In this document: positions 1 through 12,731 of the stretch, piece after piece | Numbering within the stretch: the first letter of the stretch is position 1 | Layout: each line of letters starts with the position of its first letter | DNA from: Delphinapterus leucas | Taxonomy: Eukaryota > Chordata > Mammalia > Artiodactyla > Monodontidae | Direction of reading: 5' to 3' | Length of the DNA: 64,000 nucleotides | NCBI RefSeq assembly: GCF_002288925.2 | Contig: NW_022098037.1 | Coordinates: forward strand, 7,250,901-7,314,900 | Translations under genes and position numbers: made by a program | The notes under the pieces: model-generated | What the model was told of the DNA's origin: nothing | What the model saw: the letters and a program-made list of their open reading frames with translations, nothing else | Databases searched by the model: none

Positions 1-1095
1 TGTCTTTTGGTGGGAGCATTTATTCCATTTACATTTAAGGTAATTACCGATATGTATGTTCCTATTCCCATTTTCTTAATTGTTTTGGGTTCGTTATTGT
101 AGGTCTTTTCCTTCTCTTGTGTTTCTTGCCTAGAGAAGGTCCTTTAGCATTTGTTGTAAAGCTGGTTTGGTGGTGCTGAACTCTCTCAGCTTTTGCTTGT
201 TTGTAAAGGTTTTAATTTCTCCATCAAATCTGAATGAGATTCTTGCTGGGTAGAGGAATCTTGGTTGCAGGTTTTTCTCCTTCATCACTTTAAATGTCCT
301 GCCAGTCCCTTCTGGCTTGCAGAGTTTCTGCTGAAAGATCAGCTGTTAACCTTATGGGGATTCCCTTGTGTGTTATTTGTTGTTTTTCCCTTACTGCTTT
401 TAATATGTTTTCTTTGTATTTAATTTTTGACAGTTTTATTAATATGTGTCTTGGCGTATTTCTCCTTGTATTTATCCTGTATGGGACTCTCTGTGCTTCC
501 TGGACTTGATTATCTATTTCCTTTCCCATATTAAGGAAGTTTTCAACTCTAATCTCTTCAAATATCTTCTCAGTCCCTTTCTTTTTCTCTTCTTCTTCTG
601 GAACCCCTATAATTTGAATGTTGGTGCGTTTAATGTTGTTCCAGAGGTCTCTGAGACTTTCGTCAGTTCTTTTCATTCTTTTTTTCTTTATTGTGCTCTG
701 CAGTAGTTATTTCCACTATTTTATCTTCCAGGTCACTTATCCGTTCTTCTGCCCCAGTTATTCTACTATTGATCCCATCTAGAGTATTTTTAATTTCATT
801 TATTGTGTTGTTCATCATTGTTTGTTTCATCTTTAGTTCTTCTAGGTCCTTGTTAAATGTTTCTTGCATTTTGTCTATTCTATTTCCAAGATTTTGGATC
901 ATGTTTACTATCATTCTTTTTCAGGTAGACTGCCTATTTCCTCTTCATTTGTTAGGTCTGGTGGGTTTTTATCTTGCTCCTTCATCTGCTGTGTGTTTTT
1001 CTGTCTTCTTATTTTCCTTATCTTACTGTGTTTGGGGTTTCCTTTTTGCAGGCTGTAGGTTCGTAGTTCCCGTTGTGTTTGGTGTCTGTCATTTT
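1..1095 (-). mobile_element. LINE-1 fragment: ORF1 and start of ORF2
   Basis: Read on the minus strand this is an L1. From about 914 to 663 lies an ORF1 coiled-coil-like part rich in E, K and L. From 676 to 290 lies the RNA-binding ORF1 region, with residues such as NIQIIGVPEEEE, PRHILIKLSK and ADLSAETLQARRDWQDI. The frame meets a stop right after QDI, where other L1s continue FKVMKEKNLQ. The missing residues reappear in another frame at 289-150, so a small indel has broken ORF1. The first ~130 bases encode the beginning of ORF2 (reads as VITLNVNGINAPTKRQ), which runs out of the window. The 5' end is truncated near 1095. It is a dead copy. Confidence 0.9.
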
Positions 1096-1299
1096 CTTAT
1101 GCATGAATTTTTGATTTGTTTTTAAATGATACTGGAATTAAGAGGTGTTTTTAATCAGATAGACTCTTATTTATAATATTGGTATATTTTATGGTGAGTT
1201 AATTTTAGATTAATTTGTGTGGGGCAGAAGTGGGTTGTATATGCTAGCAATCATGAGAGATCACTGTCAGTTTGATGGGTATGCCATAGCATAGCACTA

Positions 1300-1550
1300 A
1301 TAAAAATAGCTGGTATTTATTGAACACTTACTATGTATCAGACATTACACTGAACTCTTTTTGGGGATTATCATTTGATCATTAAAAAAAACCTTACATT
1401 GTAGTTGCTAGATAAATACTCAGTTTAGAGAGGAAGAAACTGAAGCACTGGTGTAACTTACCTTAGTCACATTGTTATTAAGTAGCAGAGTTGGGATCTG
1501 AATTCACTTCTGACCCAGGGACCCATTCTCTTAATCGCTATATCTTATTC
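1300..1550 (+). mobile_element. MIR SINE (approximate limits)
   Basis: The order of motifs fits a MIR: a 'tatttattgaacacttactatg' type start, a 'gaggaagaaactgaagcac' core, then 'agcagagttgggatctgaa' and 'ctcttaatcgc' near the end. It is strongly diverged, as expected for this mammal-wide family. Confidence 0.6.
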
Positions 1551-1924
1551 TACGAAACGTCTTTCCATTTTAAGATTCCAAGAAGAATTTTTTTCAGGAT
1601 TTTATTCTGAATTGTTTCCTTCTGTCTTCTTATATGGATATCTATTACAACGAAGTGAATTTAGAAGAGGGTTTGAATATGACTTATATTCAATATCAGT
1701 GACATCTGAATTTCTAAATAATATATTGGCCAGCCATTTCTTCTGAGATAGCATATAATTAATTTTAAAGAATGCTATATTTTTGGCAAAGCAAAATAGA
1801 TATATTTTGTTGAAGTCAAATGGTACTATAGACTTACAGTAATAAAATCCTCAGAGGAATTGACTTTTAATATTTTTATGTGTGTTTATTTCTCTATTTA
1901 CCTCAGTTAAATGAAATTTTTATG

Positions 1925-2895
1925 CAGCTATTTTTAACATTTTTATTGAACTATAGTTGATTTACAATATCATGTTTAGTTTCAGGTATACAGCATAGTG
2001 TTTCAGTATTTTTGCAGTTTATATTCCATTATAGGTTATTATAAGATATTGGGTATAATTTCCTGTGCTATACAGTAAATCCTTGTTGCCTATCTATTTT
2101 ATGTATAGTAGTTTGTATCTATTAATCCTGTACTCCTAATTTATCCCTCACCCCTCTCCCCTTTGGTAACCATAAACTAGTTTTCTATGTCTGTGAGGCT
2201 GTTTCTGTTTTGTACATATGTGTATTTGTCTTTATTTTTTTAGATTCCACATATGAGTGATATCATTTAGTATTTGTCTTTCTCTGTCTGACTTACTTCA
2301 CTAAGCATAATATTCTCTATGTCTATCCACAGTGTTACAAATGGCAATATTTCATTCTTACCTGTTGGATTAAGCGCTAGGGTTGCTTCCATGTCTTGGC
2401 TATTGTAAATAGTGCTTCTCTGAATATTGGGGTGCATATATCTTTCCGAATTAGTGTTTTCATTTTTTCCAGATATATACCCAGGAGTAGAATTGCCAGA
2501 TCATATGGTAGCTCTAGTTTTTCATTTTTAGTTTTTTAAGGAACCTCCATACTGTCTTCCATGGTGGCTGTACCAGTTTACATTCCCAGCAGCAGTGTTT
2601 GAGATTCCCTTATCGCCACATCCTCTCCAGCACTTGTTATTTGTAGGCTTTTTGATGATAGCCATTCTGACAGGTGTGTGGTGATACCTTATTGTGGTTT
2701 TGATTTGCATTTCTCTAATAATTAGCGATGTTGAGCATCTTTTCATGTGCCTGTTAGCCATCTGTATGTCTTGTCTGGAAAAATGTCTATTCAGGTCTTC
2801 TGCCCAATTTTTGATTAGCTGATTTGTTTTTTGATACTGAGTTATATGAGCTGTCTGTTTCTTGGATATTAAGCCCTTGTTGGTCTATGCAGCTA
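1925..2895 (-). mobile_element. LINE-1, 3' end of ORF2 and 3' UTR (older copy)
   Basis: The plus strand begins with the reverse complement of an L1 3' UTR ('tttttattgaactatagttg') and continues into ORF2 3' sequence. Minus-strand residues at 2761-2528 such as [38 protein letters not shown] are typical of the ORF2 C terminus. The frame is broken by several stops and indels. The 5' end is truncated near 2895. It is more diverged than the L1 at 10.9-12.3 kb. Confidence 0.85.
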
Positions 2896-5259
2896 ATTTT
2901 GAGTTTCAATTTTAGGCATTATTTATTAACTTCCTACCATGGAAAATGAGGATTTGCCACCCACTCACCAACCTCTCAATACTCCTCTTTTCCTCTCCCC
3001 CTCCTACCACACACACAGACACATACACACACTTCTCTTCTTCTCTCCTTCTAATATAGTTATACCACAGTATCAGGTTAAATCATATTTTAGAGTTTAT
3101 ATTATTATAACTCAGTAATTATTACCTACAGCTAAGCTGTATTATATACTGTTATTATAATTCCTTTCTTGTATACATTTTTGGTTTTTTCTGGAGTCAA
3201 TGATTATCTACTTTTTTCTCTTGCTTTGCTTCTTATATATTTATTATCAATTCTTTATCGTTTGTCAATGAAAGTATACAATTTCTTCTTTTTTATTAGG
3301 TCATCTATCAGTTCTGATTTTTGCCCTTGAAGACATTCCTTCTGGAGAGTCATCTATCTTCTTCATTCAGTCTGTATACTTTTGCTTGCTAGGCCTGTTT
3401 CAGAGTGTCAGCCATGAAGCTTCATCACCTTGTGAATTTTCTTTGCCTCTGCCTTGTTTCCAGGATTCCATGACTTTATTTTTAATTGGTTAAACCCCTT
3501 ATTTTGCTCGAGTATCTTCCTGAGAAAAAGTAAATGGGAGATATATATCATTATTCTCACATTTGATTGTATGTGATCTTATGCTTCATTTATTTCTCCA
3601 AGGTTATTTAATTTATATGATGATTTTTCATCTGCTTCCTGGATAGTCTTTGTTTTATCTAGTTGAATGTTTTTCTTTTTGCTTCTGTTGCCCTCTTTCA
3701 TGTTCCTAAAATGTAGGGTGATTCTGGACTGTTGTTTCATATTTAGGAATGAGACCCTATAAGGGTGATTAGCAGCTCTATACAGTGGACTTCATTATAG
3801 CATAGTAGCCACTTGGCTCTTTTATTGGGAATTCTCCAAATGTGAATAATTGCAGGTCTTTTCTTTGGAACTTACCCCAAAATTTCCACAATGGCATCCT
3901 TTAGTCTCTTTCTGAAAGCAGTAAGTCTGGCTAGCAATATTCTGGGATTTGAGGGAGGGTAGGTTGATGCTGAGCCACCCAGTTCAATATGTAGACTTTT
4001 GCTCAGTCCCTCTGTTTTCAGTCATTGGTACCTATAGGTCTGGAGCCTCTCTGGCTTAGTTTCTTCAGCGTAATCCTGCTTTCCATGCTGAGGTGACAGA
4101 AGTGCACTAGCCTGATTGCTCGGAATAAGAGAGGAGATTCAGGGGTCTAAGTGTTCCTCACATAGACTGTCAACCAGCTTTCTTATTTGCAATGACACCT
4201 TCACCATAGCCTTCAGTATTGCCTTCAGTTTCTGAGATTACTTCTTATTGGTGTATCTTTTAGCAGTTAACTTATGTTGTAGCTTTCTGTGTTCTGGGTA
4301 GTCAGTTATCACCTTTCCATCTGCTCTTCGTCTTTCTGTACTTTCATGATATGTCTCTGCTCTCGACTGTTGTCTCCTCTCCCATTCTGTTTTTCTTTAT
4401 GGATTTAAAACATTTTCCTTTTTGTCACTTTAGTGGCACTTTAAGAGGGAGCAGATATAAGTGCATATATTCAATCCAATGTAATTTGTTATAATTGCAT
4501 TCCTTTTTGGAGGAATTTCTAGTTGGGGTAAGTTAACAGGGTAAAAGTACATCCATACATACACTTTTGTACAAAAGGGTAGAAGTACGTTTTAGAGGCA
4601 CCTAAGGTAAACTTCAGTTCTTCAATTTAGCAGCCATCTATTTTGAATATCCTGTTTGGTCATAATGAGCAATTAATCTGTGTTCTAGGGACAATACTGA
4701 AGAAGTGGGTGTTTAAATAGTCCATCTGAGCAATCTCTATTTTCTTCTGTAAGGTGATTTTTGCATATGTTAAGTATATATGCATTTCATGGTTATAAAT
4801 AGTAAAGTTATCAAAAACTTAAAACATGTATTCTATTTATGTAATAATGGAAAGATGTACAGAGGAAAGGACAATTGACTTAGTTTGTGGGAGCCGGGGA
4901 TAAGAGTGTCAGGAGTGTTTACCTGGATGTTTGTTAACGGTTGAGCTTAAGGATGAACTTGAAGGAGTTAACCAGACATGGAGAATGGTGGTGAGATGAA
5001 GTCCAGATGGGGAGAAGGGAGGATATTTCCTATAGTATGGGTAACCTATTGGGACAATGTTTCATTGGTTATTTATTTTGTCTCATAATTTCAACTTCTA
5101 CTAGTCCTTTAGCCACAGTCTATAAAGATTATAAGAAAAAACAACAAATCATCTTCTGTTTTTGTCAGTTCCTTCCTTTTATAGCTCAAATTCTTGAAAA
5201 AATACTGTCTTTTATTCCACTTCCCAATTTCTAATGATTTAAAATATCTTGAATATGTC
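2896..5259. other. No gene or clear repeat recognised
   Basis: About 2.4 kb of AT-rich sequence, probably PARPBP intron. A short CA-rich run lies at 3010-3032. I saw no exon-like open frame with good splice borders and no repeat I could name. Very old repeats may be hidden here. Confidence 0.4.
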
Positions 5260-5365
5260 TCATGAGGCTGTAAACTCTATGAGGGCTTTATTGATTTTCT
5301 TCACTAATATTCCCTAGCCCTAGCACAGGTTCTGGCACAGAGTAGGCACTCAATACTTATTTACT
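5260..5365 (+). mobile_element. L2 LINE 3' end
   Basis: The text 'ctctatgagggct', 'ccctagcacaggttctgg' and 'gtaggcactcaatacttatt' follows the usual L2 3' terminus in the plus direction. Short and diverged. Confidence 0.55.
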
Positions 5366-5399
5366 TGTCTGTGTTTAACTGACTCACACTTATTCACTT

Positions 5400-6515
5400 T
5401 TCCACTCTACTGAAGCTGTTTTGCGAAAGATCTTCTTATGATCTTCTAGTTGGCATAGCCTCTGGTCTCTTTGAGTCCTGAAGTTTGATCATTTTCTCTT
5501 TTAGAGCTTTTTCCCCATAACTTCTGAGATTTTGTTTTCTTATTTTCTACTTAGCTCTCTGACTGCATATATGCAAATTCTAAATCCATATTTCAGTGAA
5601 ATCCAAACTCTTTCCTGAGCTTCCAAAATATATCTTTATGTACCTATAGGTTGTTACGTCAGATGAAACTCAAACTTAGCATCTCCCAAACTAAATCTTC
5701 ATCTTTCCCTGTGTACCTGCTTGATGGGTACCTCCTCCCAAAGTACCCAGCTTGATGAAGCCTTTCTGCCTCCAGCTGCCCAAGCAGAAATTTGGAACAT
5801 ATCTTTTTATTATTATTATTTTAGTACATTTTTATTGGAGTATAATTTCTTCACAGTACTGTGTTAGTTTCTGTTGTACAACAAAATGAATCAGCCATAT
5901 GCATACCTATATCCCCATATCCCCTCCCTCTTGAACCTCCCTCCCATCCTCCATATCCCACCTCTCTAGGTTGTCGCAAAGCACTGAACTGATCTCCCTG
6001 TGCTATGCGGCTGCTTCCCACTAGCTATCTATTTTACATTTGGTAGTGTATATATGTCCATGCCACTCTCTCACTTCGTCCCAGCTTACCCTTCCCCCTC
6101 TCCATGTCCTCAAGTCCATTCTCCCTTTCTCTGTCCCTTCATTCACTAAGATCCATCAATTCTTCTTACTTAACATTTTTGATATTCTTTATCTCTATTC
6201 CTGTAGCTACTATCTTATTTCCATTTTTTATGGAAAGTCTGTTTTCAGACTTTCATCCTTTCTTGCCTGGACTTTTTTTACTTATCTCCAAGTTGTTCAT
6301 TCTGCCTCCAGTCTTGAGTTGCCCCATCCTTTTGTGCTCACTGCTGTCAGTGGTCTTTTCAAAACTGCAGATGTTACCGCCATAATTAAAACCCTTCAGT
6401 GGTTCCATATTAGGTACAGGATACAAATCCAGAAACCTCAGTATGGTGTACAAATTCTATACTCTCTACCTCCTGATTGTATCTCACCCTGGCCTCTGTC
6501 CCTCAACCTTAAAAC
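5400..6515 (+). mobile_element. L2-like LINE fossil, split by a younger L1
   Basis: Phrases at 5640-5720 (methionine-poor 'cagatgaaactcaaacttag', 'ctaaatcttcatctttccc') and at 6360-6510 ('aaacccttcagtggttcc', 'atctcaccctggcctctg') match the body and 3' part of L2. The L1 at 5806-6118 divides it. Limits are approximate and the family call rests on pattern memory. Confidence 0.45.
5806..6118 (-). mobile_element. LINE-1, 5'-truncated 3' UTR copy
   Basis: The plus strand reads the reverse complement of the artiodactyl L1 3' end: an A/T-rich tail, 'tttttattggagtataattt', 'gttagtttctgttgtac', 'gatctccctgtgctatgcgg' and 'ccatgccactctctcact'. It stops at the point equivalent to 'cctcaagtccattctc'. 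It is about 310 bp and inserted in an L2 fossil. No clean target duplication was found. Confidence 0.85.
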
Positions 6516-7369
6516 TCAGAGATAAAAATGTATTTAACCCTTGTAGCTGAGTGTAAGTGTGTACTAATTGTCTTATAATAGGGTGGTGGTGGTGGTAGGG
6601 AATCACTCAAATCTTTGAGTCCAAGGAATGGTGGGGAATAGACAGACAGGGGAGGAATCCAAATCACACTTACCTCTCTGCTGCCAGCTTTTCATCAGAC
6701 CATCTTAGCTATAGTATGGCTGCATTTCTACACTTTGCCAGTAGGTGCCACCATAAAATACATACTGTACTTTCACCTGAAAAACATCTTAAATTAGGAG
6801 TTTCAGGTTACATAAATTAGTTAGCACCCTGTTGTTCAAATGTTTAAAATTCTGTATTTCAATTTTATTACATAACAACTTTTTAGTACACACCTGCATT
6901 ATATTTATTGGACTAAATATTATGCATTTATAGAATGTTAAGTCTAGCTGGAATTATCCAGTCCAGAATCCTACTGTTACATTTCTCATTTTAAAATATT
7001 TCAGAATCATTTTTGATACATTTCATGTAGTACCTTTAATCACATTTAATTTTTAAAGATACAATTTATTTAGCAAATAGTTATCAAATTCTTAAAGATG
7101 GTAGGGAAAAGACAAGTCATTCTATATAGTAAAGATAGTCAATAATTCATTAAAATATTACCCACTATTTGTATTATTGCTTATTGTTCTCTTTCAGTCA
7201 CTGTGTTTTGATTCAGTCTTGGGGATTTAATTGTGTTTTTCCTCACTAACTTCATTTTTCTGTTTCTGCCCCAGAGTTTTAATGTGATGCATTTAGCAGT
7301 CAGGAACTTTGGTTAACCTCTTTAACCTCTTTCTCACCTAAATTCTTCTATTAATGTTTATCCAGAGTA
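6516..7369. other. No feature recognised
   Basis: AT-rich sequence with a short GGT-rich run near 6583-6597. No gene, exon or nameable repeat was seen. Confidence 0.4.
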
Positions 7370-7545
7370 GTCATATCTTCTGGGATGCTTTCCTGAAGAC
7401 CTCCTTGTTCTCCTACCTCCCCACTTAAATCCCCTCTATACCTTTGTTATCTCATTGTATCAACTGATCAATCGTGACCTCTTAAAAAGAAATCTTTTAT
7501 TCATTTTGTATCCCCAGTGCCTATGACAAATGTCCTGGCATCATT
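7370..7545 (+). mobile_element. L2-like LINE 3' fragment
   Basis: 'gggatgctttcctgaagacc', 'ctttgttatctcattgtatc' and 'tatccccagtgcctatgac' follow the order of an L2 3' end. Strongly diverged. Confidence 0.45.
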
Positions 7546-8599
7546 TGGATTAAAACTTCAGGAGTTTCTAGGCTCTAGAGGCAAGAATTTGAATTATGCT
7601 ATGTTGCTGAGCAGGTATTTGAAGAGCTAATGTTGGCTCTTATAGTGAACATATAGCAATAGACTAGTCATAGCACCGGTGTTTGCGGTATTTTGCTAAG
7701 GGTCAAAATGCTGAGCTTGGCAAGCAACTGAAATACAAACCTTATGAATTTTTCCTAAATACAGTTCATTCAGGGGATTATATCATCTTTAAAATTTAGA
7801 ATATTTGTTCTTGTAGAAGGAATGGGAGAAGAGGGCAAATGTGACTTTTACCTTTAATAGTACTAAAAGCTTTTTTTTTCTTTTTTGTTCTTATAACTGA
7901 TACTGTGACACTTTCGTATTTGATTATCCTTCTGAATCTTTTCCAAAACTCTTCCATTAGAGATTACTTCCCAGAAAAAGCACATAGTGTTAACTATGTT
8001 TTCATTTTGGCTACATTTCATCCAATTATTTTCTGTGTTTTTAATTGAAAATTAAGAAAAAGCCAGTTGGAAAAGAGTGCCTGTTTACATAAAATAATTC
8101 TTAAGAGTCCGTTCAGACTTCTGATTACAGATGTATAGCAGGCTAGGTCCCTTGATTGACCCTTCCATTGAAAATAATTAATACTGCTGGACAACATATT
8201 TATAAAGTACTTAAATGCATTGATGAGTAGGTGAATGTAAAGAAAATAGGCCAAAAACTGGGGGAAGGAAGAAAGAGAGGGAAGTCAAGAAGGGAAGCCA
8301 GCTTTTATTTTGAAAGAACTTGCTGAATTTGATGATCTGGAGGGTCTGTTCTTATAGTCACTAAAGTCTGAGGGAGCAGGGGACAAAGCCCAGGGACTGC
8401 CCAAGGTGAGGTGTCTGTTGGGACATACCCAACCTGTAGGGCTACTACCCTTTCAGCATAAAATGAACTAAGAATGAGAGCTTTAACTTGATATAGGGTT
8501 TCTATGAAAGCCTACTTGGTAAAATGTTTTAGCACATTATTTAAGATTTAGAACAAGACAAGAGTTCCTGTTCTCATTTCTTTTCAGCGTAATATTGGA
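7546..8599. other. No feature recognised
   Basis: Probable intron sequence. Open frames here are short, lack splice context and look fortuitous. Confidence 0.4.
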
Positions 8600-8885
8600 T
8601 GTCCAATTCAGTGTTGTAAGGCAAGAAAAAGAAATATGAGATGTAACAATTGAGAAGGAAGAAATAAAACTCTATTTAGTGATAATATGATTGTGTATGT
8701 AGAAAACTCCAAGAATCTAAAGGCAAATTATTAAAATTAATGGTAGAGTTTAACAGTGTTGCTGGGCACAGATCAATTTAAAAAAGCAATTGTATTTCTA
8801 CGTCATAACCAAATAGAAAATGTATTTTTTTTAAAAAACTTCAAAAATATAAAATACATAGAATAAATCTAATAAAAGCCATACT
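8600..8885 (+). mobile_element. LINE-1 ORF2 fragment (reverse-transcriptase region)
   Basis: The sense strand carries L1 ORF2 phrases: 'gcaagaaaaagaaatatgag', 'gaagaaataaaactctattt', 'gattgtgtatgtagaaaac' and 'caattgtatttctacgtc'. These correspond to the L1 reverse-transcriptase stretch before '...INAQKS'. No 3' UTR follows, so this is an internal piece of an old L1. Confidence 0.72.
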
Positions 8886-10229
8886 AGCTACCTTCCCCCT
8901 TGGAAGGTTCAGACTCAGTGTGGAAATCTCTCTCCCACTTAGGGTTTGTGTCCTGATCATATTGCTACTAGAGATTTTTGTCCTCAGGAAAACCCCCATT
9001 CATCCTGCTTACCACTCACAGCTTTCAACTTTCCATTCCAGCTTTTGTCACTTTTTTAGGGAAGAAATTAGGTGGTACTTGGAGATTTCCCCCGATTCTT
9101 ACCAAGCTTAGTGGAATGTTCCCCTAGAGTAACTAGTCTGCCATAGTGTAAGTTGAAACTCTCTGAGTGCATTTCTACTGCAAATAATAATAATATGAAA
9201 AATAGTAAAATATATGTCTTTTAATCTTACAAGTAAAAACTTCACACTCTTATGTGTGATAGCGGTCATTTATTCAGTAGCGGTATCAATTATTTCTTCT
9301 GTGTGCCAAGTTAGTATGATGATTAGTAAAATATGGTTCCTTTCTCAGGGAGCTAATTTCTTCATGAAATGTTTCCCAAGCTTGTCTAGTCATAAGAATC
9401 TCCTGTGATGTCTTCAAAAGAAATGGAGCTATTTAGTATCCTTGTCTGGAGGTTGTGATTCAGTAAGATGGAATCTGGAGCTGATATTTTATTTTATTTT
9501 ATTTTATTTTATTTTCTATTTTTTACTTATTTTTTATTTTTAAAGAATCAGGCCCTTTTTATCATACATGTTCTGGCCAGACTCTAACAAAGGGCTGTTT
9601 GGCCGTGATCCACATCAAGCTCAGCAGATGACGTATAGGTGAGCCCCTAACCCCTAAGAAGGACAGCAGTGCACTGAAATTAGCACATCATTGAGTGGGT
9701 TCTTTGTATCAGCAGAGACTAATCTACTAGTCTCCCTTTCAGATATTAACCAGTTACATTGTTAGTATTTGCATTACAGCTCCTATATTTTAGACCCATT
9801 TATTAGTGAGGGGACCTCCTTTTTCTCTGGCTTCACGTGTCCATGTGGAGGAACTTCCTCCAGAAAACACTACATTTCTCTCTGTCTACCTTTCATTCAT
9901 TCTCCCCGACTCATAACTGGTAAGATTATAAGAACTGGGTATGGTTCCCTCAGCCTCTTTCTCCCTTTTAGAGCCGGCCTGCCCTCCAGGTGGAGGTGTA
10001 CTCACTGGAGCTGACATTTTAAACAAATGCTGTGTATGATTCTGATGATCAGGCAAATTTGGAAGATACTGATGTAATGCACTCTCTGCAGTTTTCTTCT
10101 AACTTTCCTTCTCTATTTGGACAAGCTATTTGTATGTGAACGGTCATGTTTCCAGTGTCGTTAGGGAACCTAGCTTCTTTCCTAAAACATAAAGCCTGGC
10201 AATAAGGCAGTGAGGATGAGCACTATTCA
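8886..10229. other. No gene recognised; one simple repeat inside
   Basis: Apart from the pentanucleotide repeat at 9486-9545 nothing could be named. The stretch 9546-10020 is slightly richer in G+C than its surroundings and could be an old transposon, but I did not recognise it. Confidence 0.4.
9486..9545. repeat. (ATTTT)n simple repeat
   Basis: Six near-perfect ATTTT units at 9486-9515 are followed by a degenerate T/A-rich continuation. This is possibly the remnant of an A-rich tail read on the other strand. Confidence 0.85.
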
Positions 10230-10360
10230 TAATTTCCTTTATGCTACTATAAAAGTCACAGAGAGGTTAAATAGCATATTCAAGGTAGAAAGTGAGGGAG
10301 CTGTGATGTGTGCTTAGGTTGTCTGACTCCATAGCCAGACCACACCACCTTCTCATTAGA
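10230..10360 (+). mobile_element. MIR SINE
   Basis: 'cacagagaggttaaatagc', 'caaggtagaaagtgaggg' and 'tctgactccatagccagacc' give the MIR core order in the plus direction. Diverged; approximate limits. Confidence 0.55.
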
Positions 10361-10739
10361 CACTGTGCAGCCTTTCCAGGGATACCTCTAAGGATGGAGA
10401 TCTCTTAACTTCAAAAAAGAGCCCTCTTTTATTGTTGGACACCTTTAATGTCTTCCTTGTAATGGACCAAAATCCTTCCTCCTTGTAACATTGATTTTAG
10501 GTCAGCCTTCTAGAGCAGAACTGCAACCCAAATTCATTGAGGTTCAGGCTCAGTATAAAGAAACAATTGATTTCATGTTTGCAAAAATACTTGTCTGTTG
10601 GCCATAATTGGTCCAGTCTCTGGTTTCCTTTAGATTATTATTAACTAGTTTAATTTCCTCTTCCATATAATAACCCTTCTCATGTTAGAGTGCAATATCA
10701 TGTATTTAAGGTCAGTCTCCTTCCTTACCACCTTCTTCC

Positions 10740-10862
10740 TAGCCAAGAACAAACACTGTGTGTTCTTGGACAAGCTATTAAACCTTTTTGAGACTCAATT
10801 TTTTCATCTGTAATTTATGGCTAATAATACTTATTGAATTGGTTTAAAGATTAAGTTATGTA
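10740..10862 (-). mobile_element. MIR SINE, reverse orientation
   Basis: 'gttcttggacaagctatta', 'cctttttgagactcaat' and 'ttcatctgtaatttatgg' are the reverse complement of the MIR core. Its last bases served as the target of the L1 inserted just downstream. Confidence 0.5.
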
Positions 10863-12337
10863 ACCTTATCATTAGTGTACAGGAATGCTAGAGATTTCTG
10901 TGCATTAATTTTGTATACTGCTACTTTACCAAATTCATTGCTAAGACAGTCTCTTCAATAAGTGGTGCTGGGAAAACTGGACAGCTACATGTAAAAGAAT
11001 GAAATTAGAACACTCCCTAACACCATACACAAAAATAAACTCAAAAAGGATTAAAGACCTAAATGTAAGGCCAGACACTATAAAACTCTTAGAGGAAAAC
11101 ATAGAACACTCTATGATATAAATCACAGCAGAATCCTTTTTGACCCACCTCCTAGAGGAATGGAAATAAAAACAAAAATAAACAAATGGGACCTAATGAA
11201 ACTTAAAAGCTTTTGCACAGCAAAGGAAACCATAAACAAGATGAAAAGACAACCCTCAGAATGGGAGAAAATATTTGCAAATGAAGCAACTGACAGAGGA
11301 TTAATCTCTAAAATTTACAAGCAGCTCATGCAGCTCAATATCAAAAAAACAAACAAAGCAGTCCAAAAATGGGCAGAAGACCTAAATAGACATTTCTCCA
11401 AAGAAGACATACAGATTGCCAACAAACACATGAAAGGATGCTCCACATCACTACTCATTAGAGAAATGCAAATCAAATCTACAATGAGGTATCACCTCAC
11501 ACCAGTCAGAATGGCCATCATCAAAAAATCTACAAACAATAAATGCTGGAGACGGTGTGGGGAAAAGGGAACCCTCTTGCACTGTTGGTGGGAATGTAAA
11601 TTGATACAGCCGCTATGGAGAACAGTATGGAGGTTCCTTAAAAAACTAAAGATAGAGCTACCATATGACCCAGCAATCCCACTACTGGGTATATACCCTG
11701 AGAAAACCGTAATTCAAAAAGAGTCATGTACCACAATGTTCACTGCAGCTCTATTTGCAATAGCCAGGACATGGAAGCAACCTAAGTGTCCATCAACAGA
11801 TGAATGGATAAAGAAGAAGTGGCACATATATACAATGGAATATTACTCAGCCATAAAAATAAACAAAATTGAGTTATTTGTAGTGAGGTGGATGGACCTA
11901 GAGTCTGTCATACAGAGTGAAGTAAGTCAGAAAGAGAAAAAAAAATGCCTTATGCTAACACATATATATGGAATCTAAAAAAAAAAAAAGGTTCTGAAGA
12001 ACCTAGGGGCAGGACAGGAATAAAGACGCAGACGTAGAGAATGGACTTGAGGACACGGGGACGGGGAAGAGTAAGCTGGGACAAAATGAGAGAGTGGCAT
12101 GGACATATACACACTACCAAATGTAAAATCGATAGCTAGTGGGAAGCAGCCGCATAGCACAGGGAGATGAGCTCGGTGCTTTGTGACCACCTAGAAGGGT
12201 GGGATAGGGAGGTTGGGAGATGCAAGAGGGAAGAGATATGGGGATATATGTATATGTATAGCTGATTCACTTTGTTATAAAGCAGAAACTAATACACCAT
12301 TTTAAAGTAATTATACTCCAATAAAGATGTTAAAAAA
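10863..12337 (+). mobile_element. LINE-1 with 5' inversion (twin-primed insertion)
   Basis: A relatively young 5'-truncated L1. Bases about 10939-12337 read in the plus direction as ORF2 C terminus and 3' UTR ending in a short A-run. Frame 11160-11978 (272 codons) is uninterrupted to the normal ORF2 stop and includes the C-terminal Cys/His-rich piece (CWRRCG then HCWWEC) and the end MLTHIYGI. Bases 10863-10938 are L1 ORF2 sequence in the opposite direction (complement reads KVAVYKINAQKSLAFLYT), from further upstream in ORF2. The whole unit is flanked by a 17-bp direct repeat, 'aaagattaagttatgta', at 10846-10862 and 12338-12354. Inversion plus one outer target duplication is the signature of twin priming. 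The copy lacks ORF1 and most of ORF2 and is not mobile. Confidence 0.93.
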
Positions 12338-12354
12338 AAAGATTAAGTTATGTA

Positions 12355-12731
12355 GGATTTTAGGTTTTCAATGAGAGGTGGCTTGTGTTATCTTCGTTGT
12401 ACCTAAAGGTATGTATTTTAAGTATATTGCATGTATATAACTGCATCTGAATCTTTTATCATATATCATATATAACTAAATTATTTCCCCTAGCTTTTAA
12501 ATCAAGGAAGAAGTAACTTACCTTACTGAAATAACTTGCTTTTAGAAAAACTTTTAAATTTTGTTTCTAATGGTTCTCATCCTTTTCTTAAATATGTTAC
12601 TGTTTGATTTCTAAGATTAAAGCCATATTCTTTGAAAAGTGTTGATTAACTCTGAGAATTATATTTTCAAGCTTATAAGCATATTGACATTTCTCATACT
12701 ATTATAAAAGTGACCTTATTTCTATTTTCAG
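12355..12731. other. Intron end before the first visible PARPBP exon
   Basis: AT-rich sequence ending in a pyrimidine-rich acceptor 'ttatttctattttcag' at 12716-12731. Nothing else was recognised. Confidence 0.6.

Noticed and set aside
3000..3034. CA-rich tract as a tandem array
   Set aside because: Short, interrupted dinucleotide run without spacer structure.
11160..11978. 272-codon open frame that looks like a gene
   Set aside because: It is the C-terminal end of L1 ORF2 in a truncated L1 with a target duplication, not a host gene.
1..12731. Upstream PARPBP exons
   Set aside because: I looked for the preceding exon's expected residues and saw no match. The earlier exons probably lie before the window.
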